A stretch of 64,000 nt of DNA. It comes from Nitrospirillum sp034653355 (GTDB lineage Bacteria > Pseudomonadota > Alphaproteobacteria > Azospirillales > Azospirillaceae). The translations under genes were made by a program, and so were the position numbers. The notes beneath the pieces are model-generated. The model saw only the letters and a program-made list of their open reading frames with translations. It searched no databases and was not told the DNA's origin. Below, one piece after another: positions 50,908-61,261 of the stretch. Numbering within the stretch: the first letter of the stretch is position 1; each line of letters opens with the position of its first letter. The stretch spans positions 2,046,001 through 2,110,000 of the forward strand of contig NZ_JAYEER010000004.1 in the NCBI RefSeq assembly GCF_034653355.1, written 5' to 3'.

Positions 50908-53900
50908 ATGTCCGACACCCCCCCGCCGCCCGGTCCCGCCACCGCCCCCCCGCCGCCGCGTCCCCCCGGCGCCATTGGGGGTGGCGCCTGCTGTCGGCCG
51001 GGCATATCGCGGTCTTCGCCATCCTGGGCATCGTGGCCGGCCTGGCCGCCGCCGTGGGCATCGGCCTGTGGTGGATGGACACGGACTCCGGCCGCGCCTT
51101 CGCCACCCGCCAGGCGGAGGCCAATGTGCCGGGCCTGAAGGTGGAGGGCCTTTCCGGCCTGCCCTTCCACCCTCGGGTGGCGCGCGCCACCCTGGTGGAT
51201 TTGATCACGGGCAAGCCCTGGCTGCTGGTGGAGGACGCGGCGCTGGACTGGCGGCTGCTGCCCTTGGCCCACCGCGAGCTGGCCGTGGACGCGCTCAGCG
51301 CCCGGCGCATCTGGGTGGCCCAGCCGGCCCCCTCGCTGGAACCACCGCCGGACGGCACGGTCAAGGACGACGCGAATCCGCTGACCCTGCCCTTCAGCGT
51401 CACCGTGGCCCGCCTGGACCTGCCGCGCATCGAGCTGGCGCCCAGCCTGGCCGGCGGCCAGGGGGCGGCGCTGTCCACCAGCGGCACGGTGCGTCTGGGG
51501 CCCAACCTGGATGGCGACAGCCGGCTGACCCTGACGCAGCTGGACGGCGGGGCCGCCCATGGCGAGCTGACCGCCCGCTTCACGGCACCCGGCCTGACCA
51601 GCCCCGGCAGCCTGACCCTGGAGCTGCGCGGGCAGGAGGAGGCGGGCGGCCTGGTGGCCCGCCTGGCTGGCCACCCTGAACTGGGCCCGCTGACTCTGGA
51701 CCTGACGGGCAGCGGCCCGCTGGACCAGTTCCAGGCGCACCTGGACCTCAAGGAAACGCCGCAGCCGCTGAAGACAGCCGGCGGCGACACCATCACCCCG
51801 CGCGCCGTGGCCCTGGTGGCCGACGTGGGCTTGGCCCGGCCCAAGGGCAAGGCCAAGCGCGTGACCCTGAACCTGCGGGCCGCCCCCGGCCGTCTGCTGG
51901 CCGACAATCTGGCGCTGATGGCGGGCGACGCGGCCACGCTGCAGACGGCCGCCACCCTGGCCGACGACGGCACCATCACCCTCGAAGGCCTGGACCTGGG
52001 CGCCGCCTTCGGCCGCGTCACCGCCAAGGGCAGCCTGAAGGACAAGGCCGGCGACCTGACCCTGCAGCTGGTCCCGGCGGCACCCGAGGCGCTGTCCCCC
52101 GCCGTGCCCGGCCTGGCGCTGGGCAAGCTGGACGCGGTACTGCACACCACCGATCCGGCGGCGGGGAAGGCCGGCGCCAGGAAGCAGCGCGCGGTGACCG
52201 CCGACCTGACAGTGGAGGGCCTGGGCTACAACGACGCCCATGTGCAGCACCTGACCGCCTCCACCAGGCTGCGGGAGGATGGCACCCGCCTGCTGTTGGA
52301 CCTGACATCCAAGCTGCAGGGCCTGAGCGCGCCCGGGCTGCCCTCCGCCCTGACCGATCACGCCGACCTGGCCCTGACCGGCGCGCTGGACCGCGCCAGT
52401 GGCGACATCCAGGTGGACAAGCTGGACCTCACGGGCGGCATCGGCCACCTGACCGGCAGCGGCAGCGCCCAGGCCTGGGGCCGCCAGGCCAAGGGCAGCC
52501 TGAAGCTGGCGGACGGCGAACTGGCCACGCTGATGGCGCTGGCCGGTGTGGGCAAGGAACCGGCGCCCGGCGCGAAGCCGGCGCCCGAGGACATCATCAC
52601 CGGCCATGTGGCGGCGGCGGTGGAGGGCACGGTGGCCGACGGCGTGGCCGAGGGCACGCTGTCCGTGCAGGCGACCGACCTGCGCACCGGGCAGCCGACG
52701 GAGGACGCGCTGCTGGCCGGCAGGGCGGAGATCAGCGGCAAGGTCCGCGCCACCCTGGACGGCAAGGACGTGGCGCTCACCCCCCTGACGGTGCGCACCG
52801 GCGCCGTCGACCTGGCGGGCAACGTCACGCTGAAGGACAACACCTTGACGGCCGATCTGAAGGGCGGCGGCCAAGTGGTGGGCAACCCGGCCAGCGTGTC
52901 CGCCCATGTGGTCAAGACCGGCCCCCGCCTGACGGTACGCGACCTGGTGGCGGCATTGGGCCCCAACAAGCTGGAGGGGGGGCTGGACGCCGACCTGGAC
53001 CGGCGGCTGGCCACCGGCAAGCTGGCCGCCACCTTCCCCGACCTGTCCAGCCTGGGCGCCCTGGCCGGCGCGCGCCTGGCGGGCCGCGCCAAGGCCGACA
53101 TCGTGCTGGGCGCCGCCGCGGCAGCCCCGGCGCCCACGCGCGCCGTCAAACGGTCCAAGCCCAGGAAGGGCCAGCCCGCCCCGCCGCCCGTGGCCCCCGC
53201 GCCCGCCAGGGGGGCCACCCAGGGCGTGGACCTCAAGGTGGTGCTGGACGATTTGGTGGTGGAGGACCAGCGCATTCACCAGGCCAGCCTGGCCGGCCAC
53301 GTCGACGATGTGCTGGGCAGCCCCCGCCCCAACGTCACCCTGGCGGCCGACGGCATCGAGGCGGGCCAGGTGCTGGTCAACAAGGTGACCGCCGCCTGGC
53401 GCGGCACGCTGGGCGAGGGCGACATCACCCTGGCCCTGGACGGCACCACCGGCGTGGGCGGCGTGGGACGCCGCCGCGCCTTCCAGGTGGAAAGCGCCGG
53501 CCACCTGACCCAGGCGCAGGAGCCCAGGTCACCCAAGGAGGCGCGAGGGCCCACCGTGGTCCGGCTGGACCAGTTGGACGGCCGCCTGGACCAGACCACC
53601 CTGAAGCTGGCGGCCCCCGCCACCATCACCGTGGCCAAAGGCAGCGTGGCGGTGAAGGGCCTGGACGTGGCGCTGGGCACGGGCCGCATCCGCGCCGACC
53701 TGGCGCTGAACGGCAAGGAAGTGACGGCGCAGGTGGAGGCGACGGCCCTGCCGCTGGCCCTGGCGGCCCTGGCCGACCCGGCGCTGACCCTGGCCGGCAC
53801 CCTGGACGCCAAGGTGACGGCCAGCGGCACCGCCGCCAACCCCACCGCCGACGCCACCCTCAGCATCCGCGGCCTGTCCATGCAGCAGCTGGCCGTGACC

Positions 53901-55526
53901 CTGGACAGCGGGGCGACCGAAGCGCCGGGCACCCCACCCGAGGCCACGCCCGATGGCAAGCCGGCCGTCAGCGCGTCCGTCGCCAACAACCCGGCCAACG
54001 CCACCGGCGCCGACACCACCCCGGCCAAGAAAAAGACGCTGGAGGTCAAGAACAGCGCCGACCGGCGGCTGAACGCCGACGCCACCCTGACGGCGGCCTG
54101 GCGCAACGGGCGGCTGCGCAGCACCCTGGCCGCCCACACCGCCGACAGGGCGGTGGACCTGAACGCCGAGGCCGACACGCCCCTGGCCCTGAACCCGGAG
54201 ACGATGTCGCCGGTGATCCAGGGGCCGGTCAGCGCCAAGATCAACGGCCGGACGGAACTGTCGCGCTATAACGACTTCCTCGCGGCCTCGGCCCAGCGCA
54301 TGGGCGGCAAGGTTTCGGTCGACCTGGCGGTGGCCGGCACGGTGGCGGACCCCAAGGTCACCGGCGCCGTCGACCTGATCGACGCCAAGTACGAGAACGG
54401 CGGCACCGGCACCCAGATCTTTGGCCTGAACGCCCATCTGGTGGGCGACGCGCGCGGCCTGGCGGTGGAGAAGTTCCACGGCGGCACCGCCGATGGCGGC
54501 GCCGTGGATTTGAGCGGCCGCATCAACCTGGGCGATCCCAACGCGCAGGAGAAGGCGCCCGTGCTGGACCTGCACGTCACAACCACCAACGCCCGCCTGT
54601 TGCGCACCGACCCCATCACCGCGTGGGTGGACAGCGACCTGACGCTGAAAGGCCTGATGAACAAGCCGGACCTGGCCGGCACCGTGCGCCTGCGCGAGAC
54701 CTGGGTGGGCCTGCCGGACAAGCCGCCGGCCGACGTGGCCGACCTGCCCGTGCGCTACGTCAACGGCCGGCCGCGCCAACCGCAGGGCCAGATGTCAGGC
54801 GCCGGCGGCGGGCTGCTGGTCCATCTGAAGGTGGACATCAAGGCGCGCAACCGCATCTACGTCCAGGGCCGCGGCCTGACGGCGGAGTTCGCCGCCGACA
54901 TGCAGGCGCGCGGCACCAGCGCCGACCCGCAGCTGACCGGCCGGGTCTTCCTGGTGAAGGGCGATTTCAGCGCGCAGGGCCAGACCTTCACCCTGACCAA
55001 GAGCGACATCACCTTCACCGGCGACAGCGACCCCCTGCTGGACATCTCCGCCTCCTCCACCAAGGCGGACTTCACGGCCATCCTGAACATCACCGGCCGC
55101 CTGTCCAAGCCCACCGTGGCCCTGACCTCCGACCCGCCCCGGCCGCAGGACGAAGTGCTGTCCCGCCTGCTGTTCGACCGCCCCATCAGCCAGATCAGCG
55201 CGCTGGAGGCCCTGCAGCTGGCCCAGGGTGTCGCCCAGCTGTCGGGCGTGCTGGGCAGCGGCCCGGGCCTGCTGGACAACGTGAAGCGCAACCTGGGCAT
55301 CGACCGGCTGGAATTCTCCAGCGCCGCCGTCGGCTCCAGCGCCTTCGGCACGGTCACCGCCGGCCGCTACATCAACAGCCGCACCTATGTCGGCGTCAGC
55401 CAGTCGGTGGGCGGCACCGGCACCAATGTCACCCTGGAATACGCCTTGACCTCCCGCCTGCGCCTGAACGGCGCCGTCGGCAGCACGGACGATACGGTGG
55501 GGCTGAAGTATCAGTGGGATTATTAG
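50908..55526 (+). CDS. tamB: Translocation and assembly module protein TamB (frameshift at N-terminus)
   Basis: A large AsmA/DUF490-type protein of about 1,539 residues that spans the periplasm from the inner membrane to TamA. The frame from 51000 on includes HIAVFAILGIVAGLAAAVGIGL (membrane anchor), long beta-strand repeats, and the C-terminal DUF490 domain (TGRVFLVKGDFSAQGQTF, then NSRTYVGVSQSVGGTG) ending VGLKYQWDY. The first 18-20 codons (MSDTPPPPGPATAPPPP) are in another frame. One base missing in the six-C run 50962-50967 restores MSDTPPPP...RPPRRHWGWRLL. The tamA stop is 11 bp upstream. No start codon is available in the main frame before the anchor. Confidence 0.85.
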
Positions 55527-55568
55527 AGTTGTATGCGATCAACCCTAACCCAGGGAATAGGGCCGACC

Positions 55569-56414
55569 TTAGTGACTATGGCCTTGCTCGTCTTCTGAAA
55601 ATTTGGATTTATCTTTAATGAAATCTAGAATTGGCCGCCAATATTCATCATCGGGGGTTTTATATAAGGCATTATGGCCATAGCCATGCAGCAGAACAAA
55701 AAATTTTTCCTGCCTCACCGCTGCAAAAATCTCGCGGCCGTCCTCGGAAGGGACCACTTTATCGCCATCGCTGGCGATTAAAAGCACGGGCGCGGAGATG
55801 GCCGGCGCAGCCCTCACATTGTTCCACCAGTCCGGCATCACGTGGGACATCAAGCAAGGAAACCAGCCAAGACGGGCCATCTGGGCGCGCAACGACACAA
55901 ACGCGTTGGCGAGAATCAGCCCTTTCGGCTGTTCGTCCATTTGAGGCAACGCCTCCAGTAAAAGGCCGTTGCCCATCGAATGGGCCAACAGAAAAAGCCG
56001 GGAATTGCCGAAGCGGGCCTTCCCAAAGCCAAACGCCGCAAGCGCGTCCTGATGAAGAACTTCGAATGTGGGCCCTGGGGAACTGTCGCCCGAACCGGTG
56101 TAGTCGAATACCAGCGACGAGACACACCGGGCGTAGAGCAGCGCCTGGGCCTTCGCCCACATGGAAATGGTCTCGCCGACGCCGTGATAGATGACCACTC
56201 CCGGAGCGCCCGGGCAGTTTGGCGGAGCGCTGACAAGATATCCATCAAGATGGCGCGAACCGCTGGGAATTGAAACGCGTTCGAATGGAACGCTCAGGTC
56301 TTGCGGTGTTTCCGGACCATTCGGACCTGTGGTCAGGGTGTGCGCCATGATGAGATCACATCCGCTCAGAAGCAGGGCCGCGGCAATCAGCCCAGACATG
56401 GCCACCCCTCGCAT
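55569..56414 (-). CDS. Lipoprotein alpha/beta hydrolase
   Basis: A 281-residue exported hydrolase. GGAGG lies five bases before ATG 56414. The signal MRGVAMSGLIAAALLLSGC has a lipobox (LSGC). IYHGVGETISMW is the oxyanion loop, LLAHSMGNGLLL (about 153-164) holds the serine, LLIASDGDKVVPS the aspartate and HGYGHNALY the histidine. DUF-type alpha/beta fold with lipase/esterase-like features; substrate unknown. Expected to be anchored to a membrane on the periplasmic side. The long upstream frame to 56612 has no signal and is not used. Confidence 0.83.
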   Translation of the reverse strand: MRGVAMSGLIAAALLLSGCDLIMAHTLTTGPNGPETPQDLSVPFERVSIPSGSRHLDGYLVSAPPNCPGAPGVVIYHGVGETISMWAKAQALLYARCVSSLVFDYTGSGDSSPGPTFEVLHQDALAAFGFGKARFGNSRLFLLAHSMGNGLLLEALPQMDEQPKGLILANAFVSLRAQMARLGWFPCLMSHVMPDWWNNVRAAPAISAPVLLIASDGDKVVPSEDGREIFAAVRQEKFFVLLHGYGHNALYKTPDDEYWRPILDFIKDKSKFSEDEQGHSH

Positions 56415-56630
56415 GCCCGCCTCCGCGCATCGTCGCTCAGCGACATCATGCCGAACGGGCGGGGGGAGCGGAAAGGGCGTTCTCATGCCCGGATGGACTC
56501 CGGGGCTCAGATCTTTTTCAGCCTTTCCAAGACCCTTCCCCCCTGCCGATGGGAATCTCGTTCGCCGTGGCGAGCAAGGGTCCGACCAGGAACCGCGAGC
56601 CCGTCGAAGCACCCTGCCGCCGCTTGAGGC

Positions 56631-57368
56631 TCACTTACTGATAAACGCCCCGACCAGATCCTGCAGGTTCTCCGGCACCAGGGAGAAGAAGCTGAGCAGG
56701 GCCATCAGGCCGACCACGCCCAGCACCACGCCGGTGCCCCGGTTGATCCACAGCACGATGCGCGGCGTGAAGTGGTGGCGGATGAGGAAGGTGCCGCCGC
56801 ACAGGATGGACCACCAGGTCAGGGACCCCAGGAACACGCCCAGGGTCATGGTGCCGGCCTTGGCATGGTCCAGCGCGCCGCCAAAGCCCACCACCACGGT
56901 GATGATGCCCATGATGGTGATGGGGTTGGTCACCGTCAGAAACAGGCCGGTGCCAACGGAGCCGATGAGGTTGCCGGCGTCGGGCGGCCGGTTCTTGCGC
57001 TCGTGCGGTTCCTTCAGCAGGGAATGGATGGCGGCGCCCAGCAGGAAGATGCCGCCGATGAGGCGCAGTTCCTTCACATGGCCCAGCAGGGCCTCAAGGA
57101 TGGCGTTGACGCCGAAGGCCGCCACGCCGCCGAAGAAGCCATCCGCCAGGGCTGAGCCGAAGCCCGTCGCGAGCCCCGCGATGATGCCCCGCTCCACCGT
57201 CCGCCGGATGCACAGCAGGCCGATGGGCCCGACCGGCGCCGCGATGGCCAATCCCAGGACGATACCCCGGATCAACACGCCGAAATCGTCGAACAATGCG
57301 GACTTTCCCTGAGAATTAAGGCAGGCGGCGTTCCGGAGGGCTCCGGGAACGGACGCCGCGCTGGACAT
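56631..57368 (-). CDS. LysE-family amino-acid exporter
   Basis: A LysE/RhtB-type exporter of about 245 residues with six membrane helices. GLAIAAPVGPIGLLCIRRTVERG is the family signature (PxGP), and TVTNPITIMGIITVV (about 140-154) the second. ATG 57368 gives a 25-residue unusual leader; TTG 57296 with AGGGAAA upstream (FDDFGVLIRG) would give the usual length, and I could not decide. The exported compound is unknown. Confidence 0.82.
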   Translation of the reverse strand: MSSAASVPGALRNAACLNSQGKSALFDDFGVLIRGIVLGLAIAAPVGPIGLLCIRRTVERGIIAGLATGFGSALADGFFGGVAAFGVNAILEALLGHVKELRLIGGIFLLGAAIHSLLKEPHERKNRPPDAGNLIGSVGTGLFLTVTNPITIMGIITVVVGFGGALDHAKAGTMTLGVFLGSLTWWSILCGGTFLIRHHFTPRIVLWINRGTGVVLGVVGLMALLSFFSLVPENLQDLVGAFISK

Positions 57369-57465
57369 GGGGCCGCCCCCGTGATGCAACATCGGCGCAC
57401 CGGGCGCAACGCCTAAGGCGACCAATCCCCTGTCGACCGCGTCGGGGTTCAGGAAAAATAGGGTG

Positions 57466-59400
57466 TCAAACCCCGCCGAACAGGTCGCGCACGCCCAGCT
57501 CGTCGCCGCGCCGCCGCTCCAGCTCCTGCGAATAGCGGCGCAGGGCGTAGGCCTCGGTCAGGTAGCCGACGACGCGGCGGCTGCTGACCCCCTCCACCAC
57601 CGGCAGGCTGTCGGCGTCCCAATCGGCGAAGCGCTGCAGGGCCATGCGCACCGACTGGTCGGGCAGCAGGAAATGCTCGCGGTCGCGCGCCACCTCCGCC
57701 GCCCGCTGGTCGGCCGGCAGCTCGTGCTGCGGGTCGTGCACGGCGTTCATGTCGACCCGGCCGGCGAAAGCGCCGTTGGGGTCCAGGGCGAACACCGTCT
57801 TGGCGCTGCCGGGCGGGTAATGGCCGCGCAGGGCGCCCAGGGTGATGTCGTCCGGCACGGTCTTGGGGTCGCCGCGCATCAGCCGGCCCACGGTCATGTC
57901 CTTGACCCAGCCGATGTCGTGCCCGCCCCGGATCTGCACGCCGCGCTGATGGAAGCGCCAGGTGGCGAAGGAATAGCCGAAGGTCTCGCGCACCAGCAGG
58001 GTGGAGGCGATGACGCCCATGAGCACGCCGGCTGAGGCGCGTAGGTCGCCCGTCAGTTCCAGCACCAGCAGCACCATGGTCACGGGCGCGCCCACCACGG
58101 CGGCGGCCAGCGAGCCCATGCCCACCAGCATGACGGCGGAGCGCTGGGCCACCAGGTCCCAGGGCAGCAGGGTGCCGAGGTCCGACACCATGCTGCCGAA
58201 CAGGCTGCCCAGCAGCAGGGAGGCGCTGAACAGGCCACCGCGGAAGCCCGCGCCCAGGCATAGGGCGGACGCCACGATCTTGGCCACCAGCATCACGAAC
58301 GCCAGGCCCAGGCCATAGCCATGGTCGAAGCCGTACTGCAGCGCGCCCTGCCCGCCGCCCAGCACGCCCGGCAGCACCAGGGCCATGGGCCCCAGCAACA
58401 GGCCGCCCAGGACAGGATGCACGGCGCGCGGAATGGGCAGCTGGCGGAACAGCCGTTCCGCATGGGTGACGGCCTGCATGGTGAGGATGGCCAGGGCGCC
58501 GGCGGCCAGCCCCACCAGCAGGAAGGTCGCGAAGTCGCCGCCGCGGATGACCGGCGGCTCGGCCAGGATGAAAAGGGCTGGCCGGTTCAGGGCCATCTGC
58601 GCCACCTGGTTGGCCACAACGGCGGCGACGCAGACCGGTGCCAGGGTGGCCATGGTGTAGGTGCCGATGACCAGCTCGAAGGCATAGAAGGCGCCGGCCA
58701 GGGGGGCGGTGAAGGCGGCGGAAATGGCCGCGGCCGCCCCACAGCCCACCAGGGTGCGCAGATCGTTGCGCCGCAGGTTCAGGCGCCGGCCGAAGTTGGA
58801 CGCCAGCCCCGCCCCCGTCTGGGTGAACGCCGCCTCCATACCCACCGAACCGCCGGCGCCGTGGGAAGCGACGATGGACAGCGTCAGGCGCAGACTGTCG
58901 CGCAAGGACATGCGCCCACCATAAAGGGCGTTGGCCTCGATGGGGTCGACCGTGTCGCGGGCGCGGCGGAACAGCAGCCCCAGGCCCGCCAGCAGGGCGC
59001 CGCCCACCACGGGGGCCGCCAGCGTCAGGGTGGCGGGGATGAACAGGGCGCTGCTGATGTGGTCGCCGAAGGGCACCTTGAAGGCCAGGCTGTGCAGCGC
59101 CAGCACCAGGGCGTGCAAACCCGCGACCGCCAAACCCACCCCGATGCCCACCGGCACGCTGAGCAGGGCCAGGGACAGCTCGGAGGAGCGCAGGCCCTTG
59201 GACGTCAGCGCATGGGTCAGCACCCGCCAGGCCACCGGCAGCAGGCGCCCGCCGCGCCGGCGCTGGTGCGCTCCACCCTGCTGCGGTCCATGGGTGGAGC
59301 CCATGGCGACCGCTGCCGTTCCTTCCGCCTCCGCCTCTGGCGCGGACTCCGGGCCGGAGGGCGCGGCCGGTGTCTGCGGGGAAGGCGGGAGGGTATCCAT
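57466..59400 (-). CDS. ClC-type chloride channel/transporter with C-terminal CBS pair
   Basis: A 644-residue membrane protein. A Pro/Ala/Glu-rich N-terminus (about 1-50) precedes about ten helices of the ClC fold. The selectivity segments are GAGGSVGMEAAFTQTGAG (about 186-203) and GAGFRGGLFSASLLLGSLFG (about 378-397). The gating-type glutamate lies in VGMEA. Residues about 500-640 hold two CBS-like motifs (VKDMTVGRLMRGD and DSLPVVE) that may bind nucleotides. Chloride/proton exchange is expected. Ends 62 bp from the LysE start; no operon evident. Confidence 0.88.
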   Translation of the reverse strand: MDTLPPSPQTPAAPSGPESAPEAEAEGTAAVAMGSTHGPQQGGAHQRRRGGRLLPVAWRVLTHALTSKGLRSSELSLALLSVPVGIGVGLAVAGLHALVLALHSLAFKVPFGDHISSALFIPATLTLAAPVVGGALLAGLGLLFRRARDTVDPIEANALYGGRMSLRDSLRLTLSIVASHGAGGSVGMEAAFTQTGAGLASNFGRRLNLRRNDLRTLVGCGAAAAISAAFTAPLAGAFYAFELVIGTYTMATLAPVCVAAVVANQVAQMALNRPALFILAEPPVIRGGDFATFLLVGLAAGALAILTMQAVTHAERLFRQLPIPRAVHPVLGGLLLGPMALVLPGVLGGGQGALQYGFDHGYGLGLAFVMLVAKIVASALCLGAGFRGGLFSASLLLGSLFGSMVSDLGTLLPWDLVAQRSAVMLVGMGSLAAAVVGAPVTMVLLVLELTGDLRASAGVLMGVIASTLLVRETFGYSFATWRFHQRGVQIRGGHDIGWVKDMTVGRLMRGDPKTVPDDITLGALRGHYPPGSAKTVFALDPNGAFAGRVDMNAVHDPQHELPADQRAAEVARDREHFLLPDQSVRMALQRFADWDADSLPVVEGVSSRRVVGYLTEAYALRRYSQELERRRGDELGVRDLFGGV

Positions 59401-59491
59401 GGTATCGGGGAAATGGGGCCGCGTCCGGTCAGGACAAGGGTGATAGCAGGGGACCGGCCCGATATGGATGATAAAAGCGGCGCTTCTATGG

Positions 59492-59524
59492 AAAAGGGCG
59501 GCCGTCCCGGAGGACGCCGCCCTT
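59492..59524 (-). terminator. Intrinsic terminator of the pst operon
   Basis: AAGGGCGGC (59494-59502) and GCCGCCCTT (59516-59524) form a 9-bp stem, extended inside by GTCC/GGAC with a one-base bulge. On the minus strand it runs into TTTTCC. It lies 29 bp after the pstB stop. Confidence 0.8.
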
Positions 59525-59552
59525 CAGTCCCGCATCGCAGCCAGCCGCTGGA

Positions 59553-60368
59553 TCAGCCGAAGCGGCCGGTGATGTACTGCTCGGTCTTCTCTTCCTTGGG
59601 CGCGGTGAAGATGGTGTCGGTGGCGCCATATTCCACCAGCTCGCCCAGGTACATGAAGGCGGTGAAGTCGGAGACGCGGGCCGCCTGCTGCATGTTGTGC
59701 GTGACGATGGCGATGCAGTAGTCGGGCTTCAGCTCATCCACCAGCTCCTCGATCTTGGAGGTGGAGATGGGGTCCAGCGCCGAGGTCGGCTCGTCCAGCA
59801 GCAGCACGGCCGGACGCACGGCCACGGCGCGGGCGATGCACAGGCGCTGCTGCTGGCCGCCGGACAGCGACAGGCCGCTCTGGCGCAGCTTGTCCTTGAC
59901 CTCGGTCCACAGCGCGGTCTTGCGCAGCGCCTCTTCCACGCGCACGTCCATGTCGGCGCGGCTCAGCTTCTCATACAGCCGGATGCCGTAGGCGACGTTG
60001 TCGTAGATCGACATGGGGAAGGGCGTCGGCTTCTGGAACACCATGCCGACGCGGGCGCGCAGCAGGTTCAGGTCCTGCTTGGGCGACAGCAGGTTCTCAC
60101 CGTCCAGCAGCACCTCGCCCTCGGCCCGCTGGTTGGGGTAAAGGTCGTAGATGCGGTTCAGGATGCGCAGCAGGGTGGACTTGCCGCAGCCGGACGGGCC
60201 GATGAAGGCCGTCACCCGCTTATCGAACAGCGGCAGATTGATGTTCCGCAGGGCGTGGAAGCCGCCGTAGTAGAAGTTCAGGTTGCGGACGCTGATCTTC
60301 TCGCGCATGTCGCCGTCGGTGGCGAGGGCCGCCTGGGACTGTTCCGCCGTCATGGAAAGCGCGGTCAT
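59553..60368 (-). CDS. pstB: Phosphate ABC transporter ATP-binding protein PstB
   Basis: A 271-residue ATPase of the Pst phosphate importer. ATG 60368 (MTALSMTAE) lies five bases after the pstA stop. Walker A is GPSGCGKST (about 58-66), signature LSGGQQQR (about 169-176) and Walker B LLLDEPTSALD (about 191-201). VGMVFQKPTPFPMSIYDNVAYG is PstB-specific. It completes pstSCAB on the minus strand. phoU and phoB, which often follow, are absent; a terminator comes next. Confidence 0.96.
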   Translation of the reverse strand: MTALSMTAEQSQAALATDGDMREKISVRNLNFYYGGFHALRNINLPLFDKRVTAFIGPSGCGKSTLLRILNRIYDLYPNQRAEGEVLLDGENLLSPKQDLNLLRARVGMVFQKPTPFPMSIYDNVAYGIRLYEKLSRADMDVRVEEALRKTALWTEVKDKLRQSGLSLSGGQQQRLCIARAVAVRPAVLLLDEPTSALDPISTSKIEELVDELKPDYCIAIVTHNMQQAARVSDFTAFMYLGELVEYGATDTIFTAPKEEKTEQYITGRFG

Positions 60369-60373
60369 GGGGA

Positions 60374-61258
60374 TCACTGGCCTTTCTTGGTGCCGATGGA
60401 AGCGAGCATGCGGGCGCCGATGTTGAGCGCGAGGATGGCGACCGTGATGATGAGCGAGCCGCCCCACGCCAGGCGCTGCCAGTCCTCATACGGGCTGAGC
60501 GCGAACTGGAAGATGGTGACCGGCAGGTTCGCCATGGGAGCGTTCATGTTCACGCTCCAGAACTGGTTGTTCAGGGCGGTGAACAGCAAGGGCGCCGTTT
60601 CGCCGCTGATACGGGCCACGGCCAGCAGGATGCCGGTCATGATGCCGCTGCGGGCGGCGCGGTAGGTCACCTGGACGATGACCTTCCAGCGCGGCGCGCC
60701 CAGGGCGGCGGCGGCCTCGCGCAGCGAACCGGGGACCAGGTTCAGCATGTCCTCGGTCGTGCGCACCACCACCGGGATGACCAGCACGGCCAGCGAGATG
60801 GAGCCAGCCCAGGCGGAAAAGTGGCCCATGGGGACCACGACGATGGTGTAGATGAACAGGCCGACGATGATGGAGGGCGCCGACAGCAGGATGTCGTTGA
60901 TGAAACGCGTCACCTCGGCCAGCTTCGTGCCCTTGCCGTATTCGGCCATGTAGGTGCCGGCCATGATGCCGATGGGCGTGCCGATCGCCATGCCCAGCAC
61001 CGTCATGACGATGCTGCCGAAGATGGCGTTCAGCAGGCCGCCCGTGCTGCCCGGCGGTGGCGTCATCTGGGTGAACAGGCCCAGGTTGATGGCGCTGACG
61101 CCGTTGATCAGCAGGACCGCCAGGATCCAGACCAGCCATAGCAGGCCGAAGACGGCGGCGCCCACGGCCAGGCCCATGGTGATGGCGTTGCCGGCCTTGC
61201 GGCGCCTGTAGCGGCCCATCGCGAAGTTGGTGCCGGGAGGGGTATCGGTGACGGCCAT
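60374..61258 (-). CDS. pstA: Phosphate ABC transporter permease PstA
   Basis: A 294-residue permease, six helices. Basic leader GRYRRRKAGNAITM then membrane helices. EAAAALGAPRWKVIVQV (about 188-204) is the EAA loop that contacts PstB. SGETAPLLFTALNNQFW and PMANLPVTIFQFA (about 234-265) are PstA-typical. The start is ATG 61258; the pstC stop at 61262 is three bases away. Confidence 0.96.
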   Translation of the reverse strand: MAVTDTPPGTNFAMGRYRRRKAGNAITMGLAVGAAVFGLLWLVWILAVLLINGVSAINLGLFTQMTPPPGSTGGLLNAIFGSIVMTVLGMAIGTPIGIMAGTYMAEYGKGTKLAEVTRFINDILLSAPSIIVGLFIYTIVVVPMGHFSAWAGSISLAVLVIPVVVRTTEDMLNLVPGSLREAAAALGAPRWKVIVQVTYRAARSGIMTGILLAVARISGETAPLLFTALNNQFWSVNMNAPMANLPVTIFQFALSPYEDWQRLAWGGSLIITVAILALNIGARMLASIGTKKGQ

Positions 61259-61261
61259 GGG

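Noticed and set aside
50874..53504. 876-residue antisense frame over tamB
   Set aside because: It is opposite a clear tamB frame, has very low sequence complexity (Gly/Gln/Ala-rich), no start signal and no family features; long antisense frames are expected at this GC content.
59401..59552. phoU or phoB after pstB
   Set aside because: There is no open frame; a strong terminator ends the operon, so those genes must be elsewhere.
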